DNA of 64,000 nt from Poriferisodalis sp965116715 (lineage in GTDB: Bacteria; Actinomycetota; Acidimicrobiia; Acidimicrobiales; Poriferisodalaceae), in assembly GCA_965116715.1 (NCBI GenBank), contig OZ220724.1:372001-436000 (forward strand), read 5' to 3'. The position numbers and the translations under genes are program-made. Position 1 is the first letter of the stretch. The number at the start of each line of letters is the position of its first letter. The notes below the pieces were generated by a model. The model made no database searches, had not been told where the DNA came from, and worked only from the letters and a program-made list of their open reading frames with translations. Shown here piece after piece: positions 7,817-14,592 of this stretch.

Positions 7817-9682
7817 CTAGTGGTTGTGCCGCGGCGTGCCATGGGTGCGAGCGGTGTCCCGGTACTTGACTGCTGGACCCAGCACCATGCCTGTGTCGAA
7901 CTGCGTGACGATCGAACGCTGGATCTCCTGCCACGGCGTATGCGACGGAGGGACGGGGTAGCCGCCGGCCTCGTCCAGCTCGGCGCGTCGCCGGGCCAGC
8001 TCGTCATCGTCCACCAGCATGTCGGCGCTGCCACGACGCAGATCGATGCGGACACGGTCGCCGGTGCGCAGCAGCGCCAACCCGCCGCCGACCGCGGCCT
8101 CGGGCGCAGCGTTCAGGATCGACGGCGAGCCCGACGTGCCGGACTGGCGGCCGTCGCCGATGCAGGGCAGCGAGTGGACGCCGCGCACCAGCAGCGCCGC
8201 CGGCGGCTGCATGTTGACCACTTCGGCGCCGCCGGGATAACCGACTGGGCCCGTCCCGCGCACGAACAGCATGCAGTGCTCGTCGATGTCCAGCTCGGGG
8301 TCGTCGATGCGCGCCCGGTACTCCTCCGGCCCGTCGAAGACGATGGCACGGCCCTCGAACGCGTCGGGATCGTCGGGGTTGGACAGGTAGCGCTGGCGGA
8401 ACTCGTCGGAGATGACGCTGGTCTTCATGATGGCGCTGTCGAAGAGGTTGCCCGACAGGTTGATGAAGCCTGCGTCGGCCAGCAGCGGCTCGCTCGCAGC
8501 GCGGATCACGTCGGTGTCCATGATCTGGACATCAGCGCAGTTGTCGCCGATGCTGCGGCCGTTGGCGGTCAGCGCATCGGGGTGGGGCAGCAGCCCCGCA
8601 CGCATCAGCTCGCCGACCACGGCGGGCACGCCGCCGGCGTGGTGGTAGTCCTCGCCGAGGTACTCCCCGGCGGGCATGAGGTTCACCAGCAGCGGCACCG
8701 CGTAGCCGTGCTTCTGCCAGTCGTCGTTGTCGAGCGGCACGCCGAGGTGCGCAGCAATGGCGTTGAGGTGGATCGGAGCGTTGGTGGATCCGCCAATGGC
8801 AGAGTTCACCACGACAGCGTTCTCGAACGCCTCGCGGGTCATGATGTCGGACGGTCGAAGGTCTTCACGCACCATGTCGACGATGCGCAGCCCAGTGCGG
8901 TAGGCCATCTGGGCCCGCTCGCGGTACGGGGCCGGGATGGCCGCCGAGCCCGGCAGCTGCATGCCCAGCGCTTCGGCAAGCGAGTTCATCGTGGTCGCAG
9001 TGCCCATCGTCGAGCAGTAGCCCACCGACGGGGCCGAGGACGCCACCAGGTCGATGAACCCCGCATCGTCGATCTCGCCCGCGGCGTACATCTCTCGGGC
9101 CTTCCACACCACGGTGCCCGAGCCGGTGCGACGGCCCTCGTGCCAGCCGTTCAGCATCGGCCCCACCGACAGCGCGATGGCCGGCAGGTTCACGGTGGCG
9201 GCCGCCATCAGGCAGGCGGGGGTGGTCTTGTCGCAGCCGATGGTGAGCACCACGCCGTCAAGCGGGTAGCCCTGCAGCACCTCCACGAGGCCGAGGTAGG
9301 CCAGATTGCGGTCGAGCGACGCGGTGGGGCGCTTGCCCGTCTCCTGGATGGGATGGGTGCCGAATTCGAAGGCGATGCCGCCCGCCTCACGGATGCCCTC
9401 GCGCACCCGCTTGGCCAGCTCGAGGTGGTGGCGGTTGCACGGCGAGAGGTCTGAGCCGGTCTGGGCGATGCCGATGATCGGCTTGCCCGACTGGAGCTCT
9501 TCTCGGGTCAGCCCGAAGTTGGCGTAGCGCTCGAGGTACAGCGCCGACATGAGCGGGTCGCCCTCGATGTCGAACCAGGCGGCCGAACGGAGCCCTCCGC
9601 GGCCGATGCCGGGGTCGGGGCCGCCGCTCGGATGCACCGAGCTGACCTCGACGGACGCAGTTGATTCAGGTTCGGGAGCCAC
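7817..9682 (-). CDS. IlvD/Edd-family sugar-acid dehydratase (xylonate/arabinonate type)
   Basis: 621 residues. The family dehydrates dihydroxy acids or aldonic acids with an Fe-S cluster and Mg2+. Cluster-cysteine contexts seen are SDLSPCNRHH, TIGCDKTTPAC and SVGYCSTMGTA. Recognised family text includes RSAAWFDIEGDPLMSALYLE, QETGKRPTA, SAIGGSTNAPIHLNA, GNLFDSAIMKTSVIS and GDGRQSGTSGSPSI. These match D-xylonate/L-arabinonate/galactonate-type dehydratases more closely than biosynthetic IlvD, so a role in sugar-acid catabolism producing a 2-keto-3-deoxy acid is most likely. No sugar transporter, aldolase or semialdehyde dehydrogenase lies nearby. The first 25 residues are low-complexity, so the true start may be the in-frame ATG (GDPLMSALYL) or another internal start. 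The annotated ATG is at 9682. Confidence 0.88.
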   Translation of the reverse strand: MAPEPESTASVEVSSVHPSGGPDPGIGRGGLRSAAWFDIEGDPLMSALYLERYANFGLTREELQSGKPIIGIAQTGSDLSPCNRHHLELAKRVREGIREAGGIAFEFGTHPIQETGKRPTASLDRNLAYLGLVEVLQGYPLDGVVLTIGCDKTTPACLMAAATVNLPAIALSVGPMLNGWHEGRRTGSGTVVWKAREMYAAGEIDDAGFIDLVASSAPSVGYCSTMGTATTMNSLAEALGMQLPGSAAIPAPYRERAQMAYRTGLRIVDMVREDLRPSDIMTREAFENAVVVNSAIGGSTNAPIHLNAIAAHLGVPLDNDDWQKHGYAVPLLVNLMPAGEYLGEDYHHAGGVPAVVGELMRAGLLPHPDALTANGRSIGDNCADVQIMDTDVIRAASEPLLADAGFINLSGNLFDSAIMKTSVISDEFRQRYLSNPDDPDAFEGRAIVFDGPEEYRARIDDPELDIDEHCMLFVRGTGPVGYPGGAEVVNMQPPAALLVRGVHSLPCIGDGRQSGTSGSPSILNAAPEAAVGGGLALLRTGDRVRIDLRRGSADMLVDDDELARRRAELDEAGGYPVPPSHTPWQEIQRSIVTQFDTGMVLGPAVKYRDTARTHGTPRHNH

Positions 9683-9905
9683 CGCGACACCCTACGACCG
9701 CACTGCGGTGTTCTCAGCCCGAGCAGGTCAGACCGGCGCCGACGGAGATGTCGCGATCCGCGTTGGTATGCCCCTACTCTGTCAAATTCATGAACAACAT
9801 TTACTGCAATAATCTCCCTTCCCGGAGGGGGGGGCTGACCGCGTTGCGGAAGCCGAGCCTTCCCGCTCCCGCCCGCGCCGGCGCACTCGTCTGGCCGGTC
9901 TGGCC
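9683..9905 (+). promoter_or_regulatory. Divergent intergenic region and degenerate leader of secreted gene 1
   Basis: From about 9744 the sequence GAGATGTCGCGATCCGCG onward is homologous to the leaders before the second and third secreted genes, with several substitutions. It includes an ATG at 9790 that reads through a GGAG8 tract (9824-9834) in a frame different from the signal-peptide frame. In the signal-peptide frame a TAA lies at 9810-9812 and no ATG, GTG or TTG occurs before 9906. The left 60 bp must also hold the dehydratase promoter. Confidence 0.5.
9827..9834 (+). repeat. Poly-G tract (G8) in leader of secreted gene 1
   Basis: GGA followed by eight G. It sits between the candidate ATG at 9790 and the signal-peptide coding region. 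One added G (or two lost) would join the ATG frame to the signal-peptide frame. Confidence 0.75.
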
Positions 9906-11027
9906 GTGGCAGTTGCACTCAGCGTGCTGCCTGTCGTGGCGGTGGCCTCACCTGCCGCCGCCGACCACAGCCAAGCCCAAGAAATTGTGCTTGGAGAAAT
10001 TGATGCGGCCAACGGTGAGGGCTACGCCGACGGTCTTCGGAAAGCTGCTGACCAGTTGGGTATCTGCCAGCAAGCGGCACTTCGGGTCGGCGCCTACGAC
10101 TACGGCACATGGGGGCCATGGAGCGAGCCAGGGTTTACCAATGAAGGTGGGTTCACATGGTTTCGGGACAAAGACAAGGAGAACCACATCGTCGAAACCG
10201 ATCTCGGCAGTTGCGTCATCGACATCGCTTATGTCCAGGTCGGATTCAACGATGTTGGTCCTTGGGTCCCTCGGCGTGTGACGATCCGGGCCAAGTTCGA
10301 TCGCACGCACGTCGACTCGGGCACGTCCAAGGCGAATGGCCGCAGCTACTCGGCGGTGATCAGCAGTCTGGTATCGGGGCTTTCGTATTGCGGCTCTGAG
10401 GTGGGCGCCAACGCAAGCCGCAGCAGCGGCACATGGGGCTTCGGGAATCCGGTCAAGCGCACCATCGGCTTTGGCGGTGAGACCGTTCGCGATGTCACCA
10501 AGAACGCGGTGGACGGCAATTGCTCGATCACCTATGTCATCACCGAATTGTGGGATTACGGCTGGAATCGGCTGGTCTCGGTGAGCGTCACGGTCCGCGA
10601 GTACCTGGGTACCCCGCCGCCCGCCGCCCCCCCGCCCGAGGGCAAGGGCGACAAGCGCCATGGCTGCTCGCCGGCCCAGGCAGATTTCTGGCCGCATCTG
10701 TGCCTGTCGGTTCATGACCGCGACAACAGCGGCCCACGCTCCTCCCTCCGCCTACGCGACGACGACCGGCTGCCCGCTCCGCAAAAGTGCGACGACTGCG
10801 ACGATCCTCCGGGCGATGATCCTCCCGGCGGCGATGACAACGGCGGTGGCGTTGGCGGCTCTGTTGGCGAACCGCTGCAGTTGCCGATACCCGAGCCGGA
10901 ACACAGAGAGACGCCGGCCCAGAAAGGCGACCGGCTCATCGAGAACATGAAGCGCTACGACGAGTCCTGCAAGGTCGATCCGGCGCTTGTCTGCGGTGAC
11001 TACCCGTTCCACGAGTGGGTGAGCTGA
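9906..11027 (+). CDS. Secreted modular protein 1 of a three-gene array (start uncertain, possibly phase-OFF)
   Basis: 373 residues from the first possible start, GTG 9906. That start gives a hydrophobic signal sequence ending ASPAAA but no basic n-region. The basic stretch (RSRPRRRTR) is encoded just upstream in the same frame with no start codon, suggesting the natural start is the ATG at 9790 after a +1 slip in the poly-G tract. The core holds two similar Cys-led beta-rich modules (GSCVIDI...VTIRAKF and GNCSITY...VSVTVREYL), then a CSPAQADFWPHLC motif, a QKCDDCDD acidic start, a Pro/Gly/Asp linker and an invariant C-terminus ending in GDYPFHEWVS. No membrane anchor or known domain is recognised. 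The C-terminal block is DNA-identical to that of gene 2, while the core is different. Export is likely; function is unknown. Confidence 0.65.
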   Translation: MAVALSVLPVVAVASPAAADHSQAQEIVLGEIDAANGEGYADGLRKAADQLGICQQAALRVGAYDYGTWGPWSEPGFTNEGGFTWFRDKDKENHIVETDLGSCVIDIAYVQVGFNDVGPWVPRRVTIRAKFDRTHVDSGTSKANGRSYSAVISSLVSGLSYCGSEVGANASRSSGTWGFGNPVKRTIGFGGETVRDVTKNAVDGNCSITYVITELWDYGWNRLVSVSVTVREYLGTPPPAAPPPEGKGDKRHGCSPAQADFWPHLCLSVHDRDNSGPRSSLRLRDDDRLPAPQKCDDCDDPPGDDPPGGDDNGGGVGGSVGEPLQLPIPEPEHRETPAQKGDRLIENMKRYDESCKVDPALVCGDYPFHEWVS

Positions 11028-11137
11028 TCCTGTGACGCCTGGCGGGAGATGTCGCGATCCGCGTTGGTATGCGCCTTATCTGTCAAACTCATGAACAATG
11101 TCCATTGAAATGATCTCCATTCCCGGGGGGGGGGGGG
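10815..11137 (+). repeat. 323-bp perfect direct repeat, copy A (3' end of gene 1 plus leader of gene 2)
   Basis: By base-by-base reading this block is identical, with constant offset 1405, to 12220-12542. It includes the linker, the invariant C-terminus, the stop, the intergenic leader, the ATG and the 13-G tract. Confidence 0.9.
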
Positions 11138-12432
11138 ACCGCGTTGCGGAAGCCAAACCTGCCCGTACCCGCCGCCGCTTGTCGTTGGCCGTGCTCGCAG
11201 CGCTGCTCGCTGTCGGGCTGCTGCCAGTCATGGCGACACCCGCCGCCGCCTCGCACGAGGCCGACTGGCAAGTGGAGACGCTCGAAGGGGAAACCAGACC
11301 ACGTTTTCCGTCGCTGACGCTTTCGTCACGCTTCGAGCACTGCGAAGTAGAGATCATTGCCAACTATCCGACGGAGAATTCTCCCGCGTGGGAGGTTTGG
11401 AACCGTGACCCGTACGGCGGCGACGATCTCTCTCTCGAACACGCCAAGGCCACGTTTGAGGTGAAAGACGCCGAAGGCGACACTTGCACAATCGAGTATT
11501 ACGAGGTCCGAGTCATTGAGGTGGACCATCTGGGGCTAAACGAGAAACGTCACGATTACAAGCTGCGTATCACGGTCACGCACCGCGAAAAGTTCGTAGG
11601 CAGAAGCGGCGAAGGAACAGGCAACACCCCTTCGGCGAATCTGACTGTCTTACCGGTGACGCGCACATGGAACTGCGTCGTCTCCGGAGGCTGCCCACCC
11701 GACGCGAGCCTTGTTCGAGGCGTCAACCCGTGCGCTCCCGAAGCCTACGAAATCACGAGGCACGATGGGCCGGACCAATCCGCCAACATAAATCGGCCAC
11801 CGGACCGGGACGGCGTGTCGGAGCCGCCGAGTGTCGTGCATCACGCTATTCGGACTGTGTGGCGCGAGTGGCATTTCGACCAGTGCACCATCCGCGTCGA
11901 GCAGCGGCAGCGTTACGACAGCGCTTTCCTAAGCTGGCAAAATTTGGAGGCGACCGCCAGTCACCGTTTCAGGCCGAGGGGCGACGTGCGCGCGGACTGT
12001 AGCCCGTCGTTCTATGAGCGCTACCCGCACCTGTGCACTTCGATCTATGACGCGGACAGTCGCCGGACAACGTATCTGTATTGGGACCCGGACACCCGCC
12101 AGTACGTGCCTTACGACGGCCGGCTGCCCGCTCAGCAAAAGTGCAACGACTGCGACGATCCCGGCGGCGGTGACTCTCCCGGCGGCGGTGACTCTCCCGG
12201 CGGCGACGATCCTCCCGGCGATGATCCTCCCGGCGGCGATGACAACGGCGGTGGCGTTGGCGGCTCTGTTGGCGAACCGCTGCAGTTGCCGATACCCGAG
12301 CCGGAACACAGAGAGACGCCGGCCCAGAAAGGCGACCGGCTCATCGAGAACATGAAGCGCTACGACGAGTCCTGCAAGGTCGATCCGGCGCTTGTCTGCG
12401 GTGACTACCCGTTCCACGAGTGGGTGAGCTGA
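11098..12432 (+). CDS. Secreted modular protein 2 of the array (in-frame, phase-ON copy)
   Basis: 444 residues. This is the only copy in which an ATG (11098; alternative in-frame ATG 11110) is in frame across the poly-G tract (encoding four Gly) with a classical signal peptide: basic ARTRRR, a hydrophobic run LSLAVLAALLAVGLLPV and a likely AAA cleavage site near residue 51. The core has a Cys/beta module (HCEVEII...), a second CTIEYYEVRV...ITVTHREKF segment, a third CTIRVEQRQRY segment, then DCSPSFYERYPHLC. It ends in an expanded repeat linker (DSPGGGDSPGGDDPPGDD) and the invariant tail. The core has noticeably lower GC than neighbouring housekeeping genes. No enzyme motif or known family is recognised. 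Likely exported, with a flexible acidic stalk before the conserved tail. Confidence 0.75.
   Translation: MSIEMISIPGGGGDRVAEAKPARTRRRLSLAVLAALLAVGLLPVMATPAAASHEADWQVETLEGETRPRFPSLTLSSRFEHCEVEIIANYPTENSPAWEVWNRDPYGGDDLSLEHAKATFEVKDAEGDTCTIEYYEVRVIEVDHLGLNEKRHDYKLRITVTHREKFVGRSGEGTGNTPSANLTVLPVTRTWNCVVSGGCPPDASLVRGVNPCAPEAYEITRHDGPDQSANINRPPDRDGVSEPPSVVHHAIRTVWREWHFDQCTIRVEQRQRYDSAFLSWQNLEATASHRFRPRGDVRADCSPSFYERYPHLCTSIYDADSRRTTYLYWDPDTRQYVPYDGRLPAQQKCNDCDDPGGGDSPGGGDSPGGDDPPGDDPPGGDDNGGGVGGSVGEPLQLPIPEPEHRETPAQKGDRLIENMKRYDESCKVDPALVCGDYPFHEWVS
11125..11137 (+). repeat. Poly-G tract (G13) inside the 5' coding region of secreted gene 2
   Basis: Thirteen consecutive G directly after CCC. At this length the ATG at 11098 is in frame with the signal peptide. 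Confidence 0.85.
11168..11249 (+). repeat. 82-bp signal-peptide repeat, copy in gene 2
   Basis: Identical by eye to 12566-12647. It encodes the basic and hydrophobic parts of the signal peptide up to the AAA cleavage region. Identity stops abruptly at the mature core. Confidence 0.88.
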
Positions 12433-12542
12433 TCCTGTGACGCCTGGCGGGAGATGTCGCGATCCGCGTTGGTATGCGCCTTATCTGTCAAACTCATGAA
12501 CAATGTCCATTGAAATGATCTCCATTCCCGGGGGGGGGGGGG
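12220..12542 (+). repeat. 323-bp perfect direct repeat, copy B (3' end of gene 2 plus leader of gene 3)
   Basis: Identical to 10815-11137. Recombination between the two would delete or duplicate a 1405-bp unit holding one whole variable core. Confidence 0.9.
12530..12542 (+). repeat. Poly-G tract (G13) in leader of secreted gene 3
   Basis: Thirteen G, then T and four more G. The following spacer is 7 nt shorter than in gene 2, so the same tract length leaves the upstream ATG (12503) out of frame with the signal peptide. G14 or G11 would restore the frame. Confidence 0.85.
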
Positions 12543-12565
12543 TGGGGAAGCCGAACCTTCCCGCT

Positions 12566-12647
12566 CCCGCCGCCGCTTGTCGTTGGCCGTGCTCGCAGCG
12601 CTGCTCGCTGTCGGGCTGCTGCCAGTCATGGCGACACCCGCCGCCGC
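12566..12647 (+). repeat. 82-bp signal-peptide repeat, copy in gene 3
   Basis: Identical to 11168-11249. Divergence begins at the first mature residues. Confidence 0.88.
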
Positions 12648-13422
12648 GGAGGGCCGCAGCCCGTGGCCCGAAACCGAGACGCGTCACTGCCCAACGCCCG
12701 GGGACAATTGCGGCGCACTTAGCGACCAATTGACTGGGCCGGAGGCGTGCAGAGCGGAAATGCAGAGCCTCATAGACCGCCCCGGGGCACCAGCGAGTCA
12801 CGCGAAGAGTTTCACGCTCGATTGGCCGCTCAACCCGAAAGCGGGCGACCGCGGCAGTGGACGGACTATGTGGAAACTGGGCAATTGCGTAATCATCCGC
12901 CACGAATTTGCATTTTGGGACACATCGCTAGGTCCCGGTTTCGAGGGGTGGAACATAGACCGGGTGGAGGTCACGCATCATTTCCAGCATCCCGGCGACC
13001 TGCGCGGATGGTGTCACCCGTCATTCGCGAGGGCATACCCGCACCTATGCACGTCAGTCCGGCCCGAGTCGTCGCTGACGCAATACGTCGGAAACTCCCG
13101 ATTCAGCACCCAAGACTCCGATGACGACGAGCTGTCCGCTCCGCAAAAGTGCAACGACTGCGACGATCCCGGCGGCGCTGACTCTCCCGGCGGCGATGAC
13201 CCTCCCGGCGATGATCCTCCCGGCGGCGATGACAACGGCGGTGGCGTCGGCGGCTCTGTTGGCGAACCGCTGCAGTTGCCGATACCCGAGCCGGAACACA
13301 GAGAGACGCCGGCCCAGAAAGGCGACCGGCTCATCGAGAACATGAAGCGCTACGACGAGTCCTGCAAGGTCGATCCGGCGCTTGTCTGCGGTGACTACCC
13401 GTTCCACGAGTGGGTGAGCTGA
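12577..13422 (+). CDS. Secreted modular protein 3 of the array (start uncertain, possibly phase-OFF)
   Basis: 281 residues from TTG 12577, the only start codon in this frame after a TGA at 12511. The codons just before it (Arg-Arg-Arg) belong to the signal peptide, so the TTG is probably not the natural start. A +1 change in the G13 tract would link the ATG at 12503. After the signal peptide, identical to gene 2, the core is the shortest of the three. It has a Cys-rich opening (HCPTPGDNCG...ACRAEM), one Cys-led beta module (GNCVIIRHEFAFW...VEVTHHF) and WCHPSFARAYPHLC, then QKCNDCDD, a short repeat linker and the invariant tail ending in HEWVS. Function unknown. It is the last unit of the array: the copy of the leader that follows genes 1 and 2 is missing after it. 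Confidence 0.62.
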   Translation: MSLAVLAALLAVGLLPVMATPAAAEGRSPWPETETRHCPTPGDNCGALSDQLTGPEACRAEMQSLIDRPGAPASHAKSFTLDWPLNPKAGDRGSGRTMWKLGNCVIIRHEFAFWDTSLGPGFEGWNIDRVEVTHHFQHPGDLRGWCHPSFARAYPHLCTSVRPESSLTQYVGNSRFSTQDSDDDELSAPQKCNDCDDPGGADSPGGDDPPGDDPPGGDDNGGGVGGSVGEPLQLPIPEPEHRETPAQKGDRLIENMKRYDESCKVDPALVCGDYPFHEWVS

Positions 13423-13440
13423 TCCTGTGACGCCTGGCGG
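13210..13440 (+). repeat. 231-bp direct repeat, copy C (3' end of gene 3)
   Basis: Matches 10815-11045 and 12220-12450 with a single difference seen (GCGTC for GCGTT in the Gly-rich linker). Similarity ends at CCTGGCGG, where the leader of a next gene would begin. Confidence 0.88.
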
Positions 13441-13458
13441 CTGAATCGCGCAGCGATC

Positions 13459-13507
13459 GTGGGCCGGTTCCTCTCCCGGCGGATCACTCCCAGGGGAACC
13501 GGCCCAC
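13459..13507 (+). terminator. Strong hairpin after the secreted-protein array
   Basis: A perfect 13-bp inverted repeat, GTGGGCCGGTTCC at 13459-13471 and GGAACCGGCCCAC at 13495-13507, with a 23-nt loop. It lies between the array and the aco-type operon. There is no T-run, as is common for actinobacterial intrinsic terminators. The rest of 13508-13614 holds no gene I can see and probably contains the operon promoter. Confidence 0.6.
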
Positions 13508-13614
13508 TGACGCGACGCGGCCCCGTCGATCGGTTCGAAGCGGTGCCGGCCGCAGCCTGCGCGACGGCCCACAACTAGTGTGAGCCGGGCCAGGACTGCG
13601 CCGAGGGGGTACGC

Positions 13615-14592
13615 ATGGATCCGAGCCCAGAAGTACTGCTGGATCTGCATCGGCGCATGGTGCGCATCCGCCATTTCGAAGAGGCCGCCGGAAGCTTGGC
13701 CGAGCAGAACCGGCTGCCAGGCTTCCTGCACCTCTATGTGGGCGAGGAAGCCGTTGCGGCAGGGGTGTGCGCCAACCTCGACGATGACGATCAGATCAGC
13801 TCCACCCATCGCGGCCACGGCCACCTGGTGGCCAAGGGCGGCGACTACGGCGGGATGATGGCCGAGCTGATGGGCAAAGCCACCGGCTACTGCGGCGGCA
13901 AGGGCGGCTCGATGCACATCTGCGACCTCGACCTGGGGATGCTCGGAGCGAACGGCATCGTGGGCGGCGGCGTGCCGATTGCGGTGGGCGCCGGGTTTGC
14001 CAACAAGTACCGCGGCGGCGACCGGGTCTCGGTGGTGTTCTTCGGCGACGGCGCCTCCAACATCGGTGCCTTCCACGAGGCCGCCAACATGGCGGCAGCG
14101 CTGGAGCTGCCGGTGCTGTTTGTGTGCGAGAACAACGAGTACGGCGAGTTCACGCCGCGAGAGCGCACGATGGCCATCACCGACGTGGTGGACCGCGCAG
14201 CCGGCTACGGGATGCCCGGTGCGATCGTGGACGGCATGGATGTGGTGGCCGTGTGGGAGGCCGCCCACGAGGCAGTCGCCAGGGCCCGGCGCGGCGAGGG
14301 TCCGTCATTCATCGAAGCCAAGACCTACCGGTTCTACAACCATCACGGCGTGCAGACCCTCGGCATGAAGTACCGCACCGACGACGAGCTGGAGCGCTGG
14401 AAGCAGCGCGACCCCATCGATCTGTTCGAGGAGCGGCTGGCCTCGGCCGGGGTGCTGGATGCGGCCGGCGCGCAGGCGGTCCACGATGCTGCTGAGGCCG
14501 ACATCGTCGCCGCCATCGCCTTCGCCGAAGACAGCCCCCTGCCCGAACCCGACAGCCTGCTCGTCGATGTCTACTCAGGAGCATCGGCATGA
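13615..14592 (+). CDS. acoA: TPP-dependent 2-oxo-acid/acetoin dehydrogenase E1 component, alpha subunit
   Basis: 325 residues. E1 alpha and beta together decarboxylate a 2-oxo acid or cleave acetoin with thiamine diphosphate and pass the acyl/hydroxyethyl unit to lipoyl-E2. The TPP-binding motif runs from GDGASN (144) to ENN (about 174). GGKGGSMH (about 94-101) and STHRGHGH are typical of the AcoA/PdhA family, and short AcoA-like length fits better than long PdhA. It is the first gene of a four-gene run in which each start overlaps the preceding stop (here ATGA at 14589-14592). The presence of acoX argues for an acetoin-dehydrogenase-type complex, but pyruvate or branched-chain substrates are not excluded. 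Confidence 0.85.
   Translation: MDPSPEVLLDLHRRMVRIRHFEEAAGSLAEQNRLPGFLHLYVGEEAVAAGVCANLDDDDQISSTHRGHGHLVAKGGDYGGMMAELMGKATGYCGGKGGSMHICDLDLGMLGANGIVGGGVPIAVGAGFANKYRGGDRVSVVFFGDGASNIGAFHEAANMAAALELPVLFVCENNEYGEFTPRERTMAITDVVDRAAGYGMPGAIVDGMDVVAVWEAAHEAVARARRGEGPSFIEAKTYRFYNHHGVQTLGMKYRTDDELERWKQRDPIDLFEERLASAGVLDAAGAQAVHDAAEADIVAAIAFAEDSPLPEPDSLLVDVYSGASA

Noticed and set aside
7037..9454. Plus-strand 805-codon frame opposite antiporter and dehydratase
   Set aside because: Crosses two genes on the other strand that both have strong family motifs; composition is typical of an antisense shadow.
12503..12733. Short frame from ATG 12503 through the poly-G tract
   Set aside because: Shifts out of the signal-peptide frame and ends soon after in a shadow. 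Interpreted as the OFF frame of gene 3, not a separate gene.
13054..14268. Minus-strand 404-codon frame across gene 3 and acoA
   Set aside because: Antisense to well-supported genes and to the terminator-like hairpin.
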